64,000 bases of DNA from Roseivirga sp. UBA6061. Its GTDB lineage: Bacteria > Bacteroidota > Bacteroidia > Cytophagales > Cyclobacteriaceae. The number at the start of each line of letters is the position of its first letter. Position 1 is the stretch's first letter. The position numbers were made by a program, and so were the translations under genes. The notes under the pieces are model-generated. The model was not told the DNA's origin and did not search any database. It saw nothing but the letters and a program-made list of their open reading frames with translations. This document shows, in pieces, positions 36,540 to 45,218 of this stretch. The stretch lies in contig DIYF01000008.1 of the NCBI GenBank assembly GCA_002427745.1, positions 1 through 64,000 of the forward strand, written 5' to 3'.

Positions 36540-36986
36540 CTATGAAACCCTTAGTCCGAATACCTTCCGGTAAACGGGCTTCCTATACAGGAACTGTAAG
36601 TATAGTAAAGGATACATCAACCAATCTGTCAAAAGTGAGGGAGTCTGGTAAGTTATATCATCTGTTATTACAGTTTTGTCATCTCTTACCTGTAGCATGT
36701 GCTTATGCTTCCATGTCTTAAAAAAGAAGGGTAGCCTTATACCTTGGTCCACAAAAAAGAACTGTTCCGAGTCACTGAAATCTTCTGTGATTTCACTAGT
36801 CCATACCTGTTTGAACAAAAGAAAGTTTAATTCCAGTGATACAAGGTCTCCTGTCTTACAACCGTCAAACTGAATCAGGCGAACCTTCGGAAATGGGGGA
36901 TTCAACTTTAAAAAAAGATCTCCGTTAAAGCCGGCTATCACTTCCGGTAGCCTCTGGTCGACAAGTGTCTTAATTGTGATATTCAC
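36540..36986 (-). CDS. SRPBCC-superfamily protein
   Basis: A 148-residue protein with the helix-grip pattern of small ligand-binding SRPBCC proteins common in Bacteroidota: EVIAGFNGDLFLKLNPPFPKVRLIQFDGCKTGDLVSLELN, then LFKQVWTSEITED and FVDQGIRLPFFFKTWKHKHM, then a C-terminal helix. There is no signal peptide. The family binds hydrophobic ligands or acts in ubiquinone/menaquinone-related and lipid pathways; the ligand is unknown here. It precedes the CHAT gene divergently (117-base gap). Confidence 0.8.
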   Translation of the reverse strand: MNITIKTLVDQRLPEVIAGFNGDLFLKLNPPFPKVRLIQFDGCKTGDLVSLELNFLLFKQVWTSEITEDFSDSEQFFFVDQGIRLPFFFKTWKHKHMLQVRDDKTVITDDITYQTPSLLTDWLMYPLLYLQFLYRKPVYRKVFGLRVS

Positions 36987-37103
36987 AGAAAGTAAACTGT
37001 ATTACAAAGAGATTGTTCTGACACTCATTTTGGATTTGGGGTCAAATCTTTTTATTTTTTACTTTAGTTCACCTTTGTCCAAATTCGTATCGGGTTTACA
37101 GCC

Positions 37104-40100
37104 ATGAAAGTATTTCTGACCTCTCGCGCATTCCTGATACTCAGCCTTTTATGGCTTTCCAACATATCCGTATTTGGCTTTTTTCAGGACTCTCCTGCCA
37201 GGGTTAAAACAAAGTACGAATTCACGGATGCTCGCATCAGCCAGGCTGATACACTTCTCAAAAAACGCCAGTACGAGGAGGCCTTAGATGCCTACCAAAA
37301 AGCCTATGATATCTATGAGTCAGAGAGCTTCTATGAGGGTATGGTGTATGCCAAGGAGAGGATGGGGCATATTTACAGAAGACTTAAGAAAGACAGCTTA
37401 TCTAGAACCTCTTTTGATATAGGTTTTCAACTCGCAGATACCGGCCTAAGCCCAAATCATATGCTTATAAGTAAACTACATTTGAGCAACGGAATTAGGC
37501 TTTACAGGGAGAAGGTCTATGATTCTGCCGAGAGTTCTCTAGAGAACTCTATGACTGTCTATAAACTTTCTGATGTTTTTGATTCTGCTATTCTGAAAAT
37601 GATTGTTGACTATAAGTTTTACAATTTTTATTACTCAAAACAAAGTATCGATAGTGTTGTAAAATATTTGGAGTTAAGATCCGATTTCATGGATAGTCGT
37701 GATTTTACACCTGCGGAAAGGCTTTATCTTTTGAACGATTATTCTTTCGCATTTCTTCAAAGTGGGGATTTTCAAAGGGCAATGGCTTATGCTATTGAAG
37801 CTCAAAAGTTGGGATTAGAGAACCCGGGGGTACCTGTTACATATTACGCTGATGCATTGTTTAATTTAAGTAGATCGTTCTATTTACAACGCGACTACGA
37901 TAGAGCACTAAAAATAGCTAACCAGTTAATCGATTATACACTAGAAAACGCTCCCGAGTATATAGAACTCTTGGCTTTTTACAATTTAAAAGCAGCTTCA
38001 TTGAGCGGTGCAGAGCAATACGATTTAGCGGCAATTGAGTTTGGGAAGATTATTTCAATTTTGGATGGGAAGAACGGAAGTGAGCATGATGCCTTCTATC
38101 TACAAACAATAATGAACTTAGGGGTTTGTTATCAACTAATGGGAGATTATGAGAAAGCAGAAAAGTACCTTTTTAAGTCTTTGGACTCTGAAAAAGAGCT
38201 AAATGAGTCTTTCGGACTAAGATACGTTGATAAATACAAGTATATCGGTCAATATTATGATTCCAGGTCCCAGTATTCAAAAGCAATTTGGTATTATGAC
38301 TCTGCTTTACGAAGTGGAATAAGTACCTATAGGTCCTCTATGGCAAATTTTCCGAGTGATTCATTGCTGAGACCAACATACAATGTTCTGAATATTCTAA
38401 GAAGGAAACTATTAGGGTTTAACTCACTTAAAGAAGGTCAAAGTCTCGACAGTAGTCTTATTTTAAGTAAAGCTGCTCTGAATTATAGCGAAAATATACA
38501 CCGGTTAATAATTGAGAATAGAAGTGATCTTCAAGCTTCACAAGGAAGACTTTTCTTGAGTGAAGACTTTAAAGATATATATGAGGCTGGAATAGAAGCA
38601 GCTTATAGTCTTTTTCAAAGAGGAATTGACCCTCAAATCAACTTTGAAAAGGCTCTCTGGCTTTCTTCTCAGAGTAAGTCAATACTGTTTCTGGAACAGT
38701 CAGGTGAGTTAGCAGAAGTTCAAAACAGTAGGTTACCATCAGAACTAAAAAATCGGTTTTTCAATGTTAAAACCAGAATTGACAATCTAGAATCTATATT
38801 TTTCGAGCTTATAGATGATGTTGTTTCTAGCGATTCAATCCGTGAAGTAAATTCTGAATTAATGTTGTTGCATGACTCTTTGAAGTTTCTTAAAAGACAG
38901 GTTGTAGGCGAAGAGACTTTAAACAATAACAGTGATTATGGACTATTGGAACCAAGAGCATTAATAGATGGTATTGAGAGCTTTGTTAACCATTACAAAA
39001 ACAGAGCTGTTATAGAGTATTTTATGGGGGAAAAAAGCATTTATGTTTTTGGACTTTCTGAAACAAACTATAGCTTCAATAAGATAGAGCTAGATGATGA
39101 TTTTGGGAAGCTCTTTTTTTCCTTGATGTCTGAGATTTCAAAGAGACCACAAGTATCTCATTATGAAGAATCTCTAAAAAGTTTTCAAAATTCTTCCGGT
39201 GCTCTGTATAAACTACTGTTGAAGGATGTTTTAAGGGATTTGGGGAATGATATTAATCAACTTACTATTATTCCAGACGGTGTACTTTCAAAACTACCTT
39301 TTGGAGTACTTACAAATGATTCTTCAAAAAGTAAAGTAAGTTTCCGAAACTTATCATATCTGATAAGGACATACGATATCAATTATTCCTTATCTGCTCA
39401 TGAGCTTGAAACTACTGGAAGTGACAAATTAACAGATAAGGGCCTTTTAGGAATAGGGTATAGCGGTTCGGGAAACTCGCTAGAGAGGGAGGGGTATGGT
39501 GATTTGCCGGGTACTGAAGACGAAATTGAGTACTTAGAGAAAAACATGTCGGGGGATTTTTTTCTAGGAGATAATGGAAGCAAGAGTGTTTTTTTGGACA
39601 TTGCTGGAGACTACGATATTCTGCACCTGGCAATTCATGGACAAGCGGACAGTACAGATAGATATAAGTCAAGTCTATTCTTTAATGGTGAAGACGGTTT
39701 AATGCGAACCAGTGATCTCTACTTGGCTGGACTGAAAGCCCGGTTGGCAATTCTGAGTGCATGTGAAAGCGGTACTGGGGAAATCAATAAGGGAGAGGGA
39801 ACATTCAGTATTGCACGTGGATTTGCTTTGGTTGGAGTACCTTCACTAGTTATGAGCCTCTGGAAAGTAAACGACCAAGTTACACCAGAGATAATGGTTG
39901 AAATGTATAAAAAATTTGAAGCAGGAGAACCTATTAACAAAGCACTGTCCTTAGCTAAAAGAGGCTATCTTGATAATTCTGACCAGTACACAAGCCACCC
40001 TTATTATTGGTCTGCATTTGTTTCTCTTGGCGAAGAAGTGGAAAATGGTCGGCAAAATGTTTTTGATATTTGGATAGCACTTCTGGCAGCTCTTTTCTTA

Positions 40101-40160
40101 ACTGGAGGGATAATTTCCTTTTTAAGAAAAAGAAAAGGAGCTAAAAAGCTCCTTCCCTAG
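37104..40160 (+). CDS. TPR-CHAT protease with signal peptide and C-terminal membrane anchor
   Basis: A 1018-residue protein. Residues 1-25 are a hydrophobic signal segment (FLILSLLWLSNISVFGFF). TPR-like helical repeats run from ~45 to ~430 (for example AEKYLFKSLDSEKE). A coiled linker reaches ~620. The CHAT caspase-like domain (~640-970) has the His-Cys dyad H845 (LHLAIHGQAD) and C887 (ILSACESGTGEI), then VPSLVMSLWKVND and SHPYYWSAFVSLGE. One TM (IWIALLAALFLTGGIISF) and a basic tail end the protein. With the N-terminal signal, the TPR and CHAT domains should be periplasmic. The gene is clearly AT-richer than its left neighbours. Two convergent genes encode an anti-sigma-like protein and a sigma factor, 25 bases away. 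Confidence 0.9.
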   Translation: MKVFLTSRAFLILSLLWLSNISVFGFFQDSPARVKTKYEFTDARISQADTLLKKRQYEEALDAYQKAYDIYESESFYEGMVYAKERMGHIYRRLKKDSLSRTSFDIGFQLADTGLSPNHMLISKLHLSNGIRLYREKVYDSAESSLENSMTVYKLSDVFDSAILKMIVDYKFYNFYYSKQSIDSVVKYLELRSDFMDSRDFTPAERLYLLNDYSFAFLQSGDFQRAMAYAIEAQKLGLENPGVPVTYYADALFNLSRSFYLQRDYDRALKIANQLIDYTLENAPEYIELLAFYNLKAASLSGAEQYDLAAIEFGKIISILDGKNGSEHDAFYLQTIMNLGVCYQLMGDYEKAEKYLFKSLDSEKELNESFGLRYVDKYKYIGQYYDSRSQYSKAIWYYDSALRSGISTYRSSMANFPSDSLLRPTYNVLNILRRKLLGFNSLKEGQSLDSSLILSKAALNYSENIHRLIIENRSDLQASQGRLFLSEDFKDIYEAGIEAAYSLFQRGIDPQINFEKALWLSSQSKSILFLEQSGELAEVQNSRLPSELKNRFFNVKTRIDNLESIFFELIDDVVSSDSIREVNSELMLLHDSLKFLKRQVVGEETLNNNSDYGLLEPRALIDGIESFVNHYKNRAVIEYFMGEKSIYVFGLSETNYSFNKIELDDDFGKLFFSLMSEISKRPQVSHYEESLKSFQNSSGALYKLLLKDVLRDLGNDINQLTIIPDGVLSKLPFGVLTNDSSKSKVSFRNLSYLIRTYDINYSLSAHELETTGSDKLTDKGLLGIGYSGSGNSLEREGYGDLPGTEDEIEYLEKNMSGDFFLGDNGSKSVFLDIAGDYDILHLAIHGQADSTDRYKSSLFFNGEDGLMRTSDLYLAGLKARLAILSACESGTGEINKGEGTFSIARGFALVGVPSLVMSLWKVNDQVTPEIMVEMYKKFEAGEPINKALSLAKRGYLDNSDQYTSHPYYWSAFVSLGEEVENGRQNVFDIWIALLAALFLTGGIISFLRKRKGAKKLLP
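40135..40154 (-). terminator. Minus-strand terminator inside the 3' end of the CHAT gene
   Basis: AAGGAGCT-TTTT-AGCTCCTT read on the minus strand, followed by TTCTTTTTCTT, lies 31 bases beyond the stop of the anti-sigma-like gene. Its sequence is also the last codons of the CHAT gene. Confidence 0.75.
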
Positions 40161-40185
40161 TGTGTGTATGTGTGTATATGGAATT

Positions 40186-41196
40186 CTAATTAAGTGGGCC
40201 TAAAATTACCGCCATTGATTTGCCTGAGCCACCGTTGACAAGAAGGTACTCAACAACGTCTCCTTCTTTTAAACCATCAATTGGATAGTCATTGAAAAAA
40301 CTATGAAGCTTTCCGGTTTTGTTCGAGATAATCGAACCAAACTGAACTTTTCGCTGACCTAAGGTTAGTCCATTAGGAGAATCTCCCTCTGCAGGTCTTT
40401 GAGCAACCTCGTCTACAGTCCCTGGATCTCCAGAGTCTAACTCCAAATTCAAGTCTTTCAAAACCTTTGAAGCATCATCAACAAACTTCCCTCCGGCTTC
40501 GCTTACAGAAAGGGTGGCAATATTGGAAATTGCCTCTTCCTTTGCTCCCTCCTTAAATAAGGTCATAGCCAAATACCACTGGGCTTGTTCTTTGAACGAT
40601 GAAAAATTGTTCAAAACTGTGTTCAAGTTGTTTTTAGCTACATCAAAATTACCAGCTTCAAAATTGGCAATTCCAGAATAGAGATAGTTTTCAGCAATTT
40701 TTTCAGAAGCTAACAGGTCCTTGAAAAGGTCAGCTGATGTGCTGTAATCCTTAATATCATAAGCATTGTAAGCCCTGGCTCTCAATGTCGTTAACTCAAT
40801 ACTTCCTCCCCTTTCTCTAGTTTCAACTATGTTAGGATAGGATTTATAGTAATTAGCAACGATTTCCTCTCCCGTCAGCGCCCCAGTGCCTCCGGAAAAT
40901 GCAAAGTAACTTACAGTAGCAACGATAAGAAGGCTTGCAGCAATAGATACAAGTCGTTTCATTGATACATTAATTTTGGTTGTTTCTTGGTTGGTAAGGT
41001 TGGCTTCAGCATTCTGTAAAATATCTAAAGCCCTGGTGCGGGAAGTTTCTTTCACCGCATCACGGATGAGTTTCATATCACGAAACTCTTGTTCGAAAGT
41101 CGAATCTTTCTGAAGCTTCTCATTAAAGAGTTGCAATTCATCCTGACTTAGCTTTCCCTGAAAGTATTTTTCTATTAAATGGAAATTTTGATCCAC
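40186..41196 (-). CDS. Anti-sigma-like single-pass membrane protein with TPR and small C-terminal beta domain
   Basis: A 336-residue protein. The N-terminus HLIEKYFQGKLSQDELQLF with EKLQKDSTFEQEF is the pattern of Bacteroidota anti-sigma/FecR-type cytoplasmic regions. One TM (VSIAASLLIVATVSYFAF, about residues 84-101) is preceded by MKR, so the N-terminus is predicted in the cytoplasm. The periplasmic part has TPR-like helices (ARAYNAYDIKDYSTSADLF and LYSGIANFEAGNFDVAKNNL). The last ~60 residues (GSIISNKTGKLHSFF, GLKEGDVVEYLLVNG) resemble a cold-shock/OB fold. Sigma gene and this gene are 15 bases apart, so an operon. Inferred role: membrane-bound regulator of that sigma factor, possibly cleaved by the CHAT protease. 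Confidence 0.8.
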   Translation of the reverse strand: MDQNFHLIEKYFQGKLSQDELQLFNEKLQKDSTFEQEFRDMKLIRDAVKETSRTRALDILQNAEANLTNQETTKINVSMKRLVSIAASLLIVATVSYFAFSGGTGALTGEEIVANYYKSYPNIVETRERGGSIELTTLRARAYNAYDIKDYSTSADLFKDLLASEKIAENYLYSGIANFEAGNFDVAKNNLNTVLNNFSSFKEQAQWYLAMTLFKEGAKEEAISNIATLSVSEAGGKFVDDASKVLKDLNLELDSGDPGTVDEVAQRPAEGDSPNGLTLGQRKVQFGSIISNKTGKLHSFFNDYPIDGLKEGDVVEYLLVNGGSGKSMAVILGPLN

Positions 41197-41211
41197 TTGT
41201 ATTTGCGTTTT

Positions 41212-41754
41212 CTATTCTAAATATTTCCTTATTCGCTGGATGCACTTGTACTTCAAATTTCTCACAGTGCCTCCGTTTTTGTAGTTCATTACTTCAGCAA
41301 TCTCATCAGCTGATAAGTTGTTGAAGTAAAAAAGCTCTAACAATTCTTTGCAGGGGTCTCCGATCTCTCCCAGTGCCTGTTTGATTTTATCAAGCTTTTG
41401 AGACTTAATAAAATCTACATCACTTTCGATTTCGATTAACTCATCATTATCCTCAATGGTATCTGTATAAGTTACTTTCATCTTCCTCCTGGAGTCATTA
41501 AGCAACTTATTTTTCCCTATTGAGTATAAGTAAGTCTTAATACCTGCTTCATTCATGTTTTCAAATGAGCCTTCTACAACGTTTTCGTAAAAGGAAAGGA
41601 TAGTGTACTGATAAATATCTAAAGCTTCCTCCTTCGTGCATTTATGAGCGTTAGTGATCCAGGCCAGGAAGCTTGTACGAAACCTTGCATAAACTTCTTC
41701 CAGTGCTTTTGAATCTCCCTTCCGCAGACGAAGCATGAGAGAGCTTTCACTCAT
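41212..41754 (-). CDS. ECF-like RNA polymerase sigma-70 family sigma factor
   Basis: A 180-residue protein with the two ECF parts: sigma-2 (ALEEVYARFRTSFLAWITNA, EEALDIYQYTILSFYEN, IKTYLYSIGKNKLLND) and sigma-4 (PCKELLELFYFNNLSADEIA with NGGTVRNLKYKCIQRIRKYL). It lies directly upstream of the anti-sigma-like gene. Factors of this group direct transcription of a small regulon, often autoregulating. In this locus the likely trigger is the membrane TPR protein and the neighbouring CHAT protease (inference). The upstream gap has a palindrome. Confidence 0.88.
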   Translation of the reverse strand: MSESSLMLRLRKGDSKALEEVYARFRTSFLAWITNAHKCTKEEALDIYQYTILSFYENVVEGSFENMNEAGIKTYLYSIGKNKLLNDSRRKMKVTYTDTIEDNDELIEIESDVDFIKSQKLDKIKQALGEIGDPCKELLELFYFNNLSADEIAEVMNYKNGGTVRNLKYKCIQRIRKYLE

Positions 41755-41806
41755 ATCCTCACTTGTTTAGTGTTTTAGAAATTGAAACGTCACCCAAAGG
41801 AGGAAG

Positions 41807-41824
41807 ATTTTTTTCGAAAAAAAT
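41807..41824. promoter_or_regulatory. AT palindrome upstream of the sigma factor gene
   Basis: ATTTTTTT-CG-AAAAAAAT lies 53-70 bases upstream of the sigma start (41754). A similar GGGxAAA-T-run block occurs near 41944-41959 in front of the response-regulator gene on the other strand. It may be a shared promoter-activating element, but no factor is identified. Confidence 0.35.
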
Positions 41825-42016
41825 TTACCCATAGGTGAAAAGTATTTTTATAAACAGAATACTAACATTAATTATGACTTCTGTCTAATAAGCTGAATCT
41901 GCTAACAAAAAGACAACCGTTAAGTTTACCGACAAGAATTTTTGGGAAAATTTTTTTTCAGAAAGGGTGATGTTTATCTTTCCCAAACACTAATATTATA
42001 CCGCAAGACTCTATTT

Positions 42017-42505
42017 ATGGGCGCCAAGTCATATTATTTCGAAGATAATCAGATAAAACCTATGGGAGATATCCCTGAGGAGCCTTCTTCGAGCGGTTTA
42101 TTTGAAAAGATTCAAAACGATCTTCTCAAAGACATTACCATTCTGGTAGTTGACGACAATCCTATAAATCTGACAGTAGCCCACAAGACGTTGGCTAAGT
42201 TTGGTGCCAAGACGGTCAAAGCACTGAGCGGGGCAGAAGGAATTAAGGCTTTTAAAAAGCAGTCGGTCCAGCTGATATTGATGGATTTGCATATGCCTTT
42301 TATGGATGGTTTCGAGGCTGCTCAAAAGCTTAAAGGAACCAAGGAGTTTTCTGAAAGACCGGCCCCCATCCTTGCTTACACTACCTATGCCTTTGAGGAT
42401 GTAAAAGAGCAAATTGAATCATGTGGTTTGGATGGCTATATTGGTAAGCCCTTTACCCAATACCAGGTTTTAGAGCGGATTATCGAAGCTGTCAAGCCAC
42501 AATAA
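42017..42505 (+). CDS. Single-domain response regulator (CheY-like receiver)
   Basis: A 162-residue protein starting at ATG 42017. After a ~40-residue N-terminal extension, a complete receiver domain follows: acidic pair VVDDNPINLTVA, phosphorylatable D90 in LMDLHMPFMDG, AYTTYAF, and the lysine in GYIGKPFTQ. There is no output domain. Such stand-alone receivers take part in phosphorelays with hybrid histidine kinases. No kinase gene adjoins. The function is unassigned. The extension could be a shorter alternative start problem, but the ATG at 42017 has a TATCTTTC box 35 bases upstream. Confidence 0.88.
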   Translation: MGAKSYYFEDNQIKPMGDIPEEPSSSGLFEKIQNDLLKDITILVVDDNPINLTVAHKTLAKFGAKTVKALSGAEGIKAFKKQSVQLILMDLHMPFMDGFEAAQKLKGTKEFSERPAPILAYTTYAFEDVKEQIESCGLDGYIGKPFTQYQVLERIIEAVKPQ

Positions 42506-42605
42506 TCCTTTAAATACCTCCCCCTTCATTTTTCTCCTCATTATCTTCCTGATAAGCAATGAGTTATGTGTGCTGAGATTTAATCAGGACTGCCTGATTC
42601 AAAGG

Positions 42606-42636
42606 TTGGTTATTCTAAGTCGATCGCTTATTTTTG
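42606..42636 (+). promoter_or_regulatory. Promoter of glyA
   Basis: TATTTTTG at 42629-42636 is an exact TAnnTTTG -7 box. TTGG at 42606-42609 fits a -33 element with a 19-base spacer. The TTG at 42634 sits inside the -7 box and so cannot be the glyA start codon. Confidence 0.6.
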
Positions 42637-42660
42637 GCAAAATTTAACCCCGATAATTCT

Positions 42661-43932
42661 ATGCAGCGCGATCAAGTAATTTTTGATCTCATTTCCCGAG
42701 AAAAAAATCGTCAGACCTCAGGAATAGAGCTAATTGCCTCAGAAAACTTTGTGTCACCTCAGGTGATGGAGGCCATGGGCAGTGTTCTCACCAACAAATA
42801 TGCTGAAGGGCTTCCGGGTAAGCGCTATTATGGTGGTTGTGAGGTAGTGGATGAGGTGGAGAACCTTGCCATCGATCGGATCAAAGAATTGTTTGGGGCT
42901 GAGTGGGCCAATGTACAGCCACACTCAGGAGCACAGGCGAATGCCGCGGTTATGCTGGCCTGCCTGAAACCAGGGGATAAAATTCTCGGTTTTGACCTGT
43001 CTCACGGGGGGCACCTGACACATGGCTCTCCGGTAAACTTTTCAGGAAAGCTTTACCAACCCTTCTTTTATGGAGTTGAAGAAGAAAGCGGGCTGATCGA
43101 CTGGGATAAAGTAGAACAAACAGCACTAAAAGAGAAGCCACAAATGATTATTTGCGGTGCTTCTGCCTATAGTCGTGATTGGGACTATGAAAGACTCCGT
43201 GATATTGCTGACGAGGTAGGTGCTATTCTCTTAGCTGATGTTTCTCACCCTTCAGGCCTGATTGCCCGCGGTTTACTGAATGACCCGATAGAGCATTGCC
43301 ATATAGTGACAACCACGACTCATAAGACCTTGAGAGGACCAAGGGGAGGACTGATCATGATGGGAGAAGACTTTGAAAACCCCTGGGGTATTAAAACACC
43401 GAAGGGAACTACCAGAAAAATGTCTCAGCTGCTTGACTCCGGAGTTTTCCCGGGTACACAGGGAGGTCCATTGGAGCATGTAATTGCGGCTAAGGCTGTT
43501 GCTTTTGGTGAAGCCTTGAGTGACGATTACATGAACTACGTACTTCAGGTAAAAAAGAATGCAGCTACCATGGCAAAGGCCTTTGTTGACAAAGGTTATA
43601 AGCTGATTTCAGGAGGTACTGACAATCACCTGATGCTTATCGATTTGAGATCGAAGGGACTGACAGGTAAAATTGCAGAAGCTGTTTTGGGCCAGGCAGA
43701 TATTACCATCAATAAAAACATGGTTCCTTTTGACGATAAATCGCCTTTTGTTACCTCAGGCATGCGCGTTGGTACAGCAGCTATTACAACAAGAGGGTTG
43801 TTAGAAGCCGATATGGAACGTATTGTTTCATTGATTGATGATGTATTGACTCATCACGAAGATGAAAGTAAAATCGCTTCTGTTCGTGGCGAAATTAATA
43901 CCTGGATGAGCGAATATCCATTGTTCAAATAA
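42661..43932 (+). CDS. glyA: Serine hydroxymethyltransferase
   Basis: A 423-residue cytoplasmic PLP enzyme. ATG 42661 ([11 protein letters not shown]) is preferred over an in-frame TTG at 42634, which lies in the promoter. Motifs: [52 protein letters not shown], and PLP lysine K222 in [14 protein letters not shown]. Reaction: serine + tetrahydrofolate to glycine + 5,10-methylene-tetrahydrofolate. The length matches the family (about 420). tatC starts 12 bases downstream and may be co-transcribed. Confidence 0.97.
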   Translation: MQRDQVIFDLISREKNRQTSGIELIASENFVSPQVMEAMGSVLTNKYAEGLPGKRYYGGCEVVDEVENLAIDRIKELFGAEWANVQPHSGAQANAAVMLACLKPGDKILGFDLSHGGHLTHGSPVNFSGKLYQPFFYGVEEESGLIDWDKVEQTALKEKPQMIICGASAYSRDWDYERLRDIADEVGAILLADVSHPSGLIARGLLNDPIEHCHIVTTTTHKTLRGPRGGLIMMGEDFENPWGIKTPKGTTRKMSQLLDSGVFPGTQGGPLEHVIAAKAVAFGEALSDDYMNYVLQVKKNAATMAKAFVDKGYKLISGGTDNHLMLIDLRSKGLTGKIAEAVLGQADITINKNMVPFDDKSPFVTSGMRVGTAAITTRGLLEADMERIVSLIDDVLTHHEDESKIASVRGEINTWMSEYPLFK

Positions 43933-43944
43933 ACTGTAGGTCTC

Positions 43945-44790
43945 GTGCCACTGGATCAGATTGAAGAAGAAGGTAAGGAAATGAGTTTCCTTGACCACCT
44001 TGAAGAGTTAAGGTGGCACCTGATACGTTCAGTTATTGCAATTCTCGTTTTTTCAATCGCAGCTTTCATCGCTAAGGAGTTTGTCTGGGACACCTTAATT
44101 CTGGGTCCTACCAAGCCTGACTTCTGGACTTATCGCTTTTTATGCGATATGGCTGAGCTACTGGATGCACCGCTTTTGTGCTTTGGTGAGATTCCTATGG
44201 AAATCATCAATACTAAAATCACGGCTCAGTTTACCAATCACATCAAATCATCATTCATCATTGGTCTGGCTCTTGGTTTTCCTTATATCTTCTGGGAAAT
44301 CTGGCGTTTTGTCAAGCCGGGACTCCATCCCAAAGAGAGAAAAGCTTCAAGAGGAATCGTCTTTGCCGTGTCTATGCTCTTTATCATGGGGGTGGTATTC
44401 GGTTATTTTGTGGTAACACCCTTGTCAATCAACTTTCTGGCAAACTACTCTTTGGCTGATGTCATAGATAACAAAATTGAAGTAGGCTCTGTAGTGGGCA
44501 TGGTAGCTACACTGGCGCTGGCATGTGGTTTTATGTTCCAACTACCGGTGGCTTCATATATTCTGGCCAAAGCGGGTATTGTGACACCACAATTAATGAG
44601 AACCTACCGCAAGCATGCTGTGGTGGCCATTCTGGTTTTATCAGCGATCATTACACCACCTGATGTCATAAGTCAGGTAATAATCGCCCTGCCTTTAATG
44701 TTGCTCTACGAGGTAAGTATAGGGGTATGCAAGCGGGTAGTCAAAAAAGCAGAAAGAAAGAGAAAACAAGAAGAAAATCAATCTATATGA
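43945..44790 (+). CDS. tatC: Twin-arginine translocase subunit TatC
   Basis: A 281-residue inner-membrane protein. GTG 43945 gives VPLDQIEEEGKEMSFLDHLEELRWHLIR; an internal ATG at 43981 (MSFLDHLEELR) is the alternative. TatC features: the FLDHLEELR N-terminal motif, about six TM segments, the GLALGFPYIFWEIWRFVKPGL loop, and PPDVISQVIIALPLMLLYE near the end. It forms the signal-recognising core of the Tat system that exports folded proteins; the glycosylasparaginase at 19368 is a likely client. The 3' end overlaps the rpiB ATG by one base pair set (ATGA). Confidence 0.95.
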   Translation: MPLDQIEEEGKEMSFLDHLEELRWHLIRSVIAILVFSIAAFIAKEFVWDTLILGPTKPDFWTYRFLCDMAELLDAPLLCFGEIPMEIINTKITAQFTNHIKSSFIIGLALGFPYIFWEIWRFVKPGLHPKERKASRGIVFAVSMLFIMGVVFGYFVVTPLSINFLANYSLADVIDNKIEVGSVVGMVATLALACGFMFQLPVASYILAKAGIVTPQLMRTYRKHAVVAILVLSAIITPPDVISQVIIALPLMLLYEVSIGVCKRVVKKAERKRKQEENQSI

Positions 44791-45218
44791 AAAAGATAGG
44801 AATTGGCGGAGACCACGCTGGCTACGATTACAAAAAGAGACTGATAGCCAAATTAGAATCAGAAGGCTATGAAGTAACTGACTTTGGCCCTGATAGTGAA
44901 GCTTCCGTTGACTATCCTGACTATGTACACCCTCTTGCAACAGCAGTGGAATCTGGTAAACTCGATTTGGGTATTGCTGTTTGTGGCAGCGGTAACGGGG
45001 TTTGTATGACGGTAAACAAACATCAGGGCATAAGAGGAGCTCAGATGTGGAATACCAAGCTGGCAGAGCTGGCTCGTCAGCATAACAACGCCAACGTGGC
45101 CTGTATTCCTGCGCGCTTCGTGGATTATGATCTTGCTGAAGCCATGATCCAGGTTTTCGTTACCACTGATTTTGAAGGTGGCAGACACGAAAGAAGGGTC
45201 AACAAAATCAGCTGTTAG
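44787..45218 (+). CDS. rpiB: Ribose-5-phosphate isomerase B
   Basis: A 143-residue protein starting at ATG 44787, overlapping the tatC stop as ATGA. Motifs: KIGIGGDHAGYDYKKRL, the active-site cysteine segment AVCGSGNGVCMTVNK, and NVACIPARFVDYDLAEAMI. Reaction: ribose-5-phosphate to ribulose-5-phosphate in the pentose phosphate pathway. The stop overlaps the convergent membrane gene by four bases (TTAG). Confidence 0.95.
   Translation: MKKIGIGGDHAGYDYKKRLIAKLESEGYEVTDFGPDSEASVDYPDYVHPLATAVESGKLDLGIAVCGSGNGVCMTVNKHQGIRGAQMWNTKLAELARQHNNANVACIPARFVDYDLAEAMIQVFVTTDFEGGRHERRVNKISC

Noticed and set aside
37104..40160. CRISPR-associated type III-E locus
   Set aside because: The TPR-CHAT protein recalls Csx29, but no repeats, gRAMP effector or adaptation genes are present in the window.
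42634..42660. TTG as glyA start
   Set aside because: The TTG is part of the exact TAnnTTTG promoter box; ATG 42661 matches the usual SHMT N-terminus.
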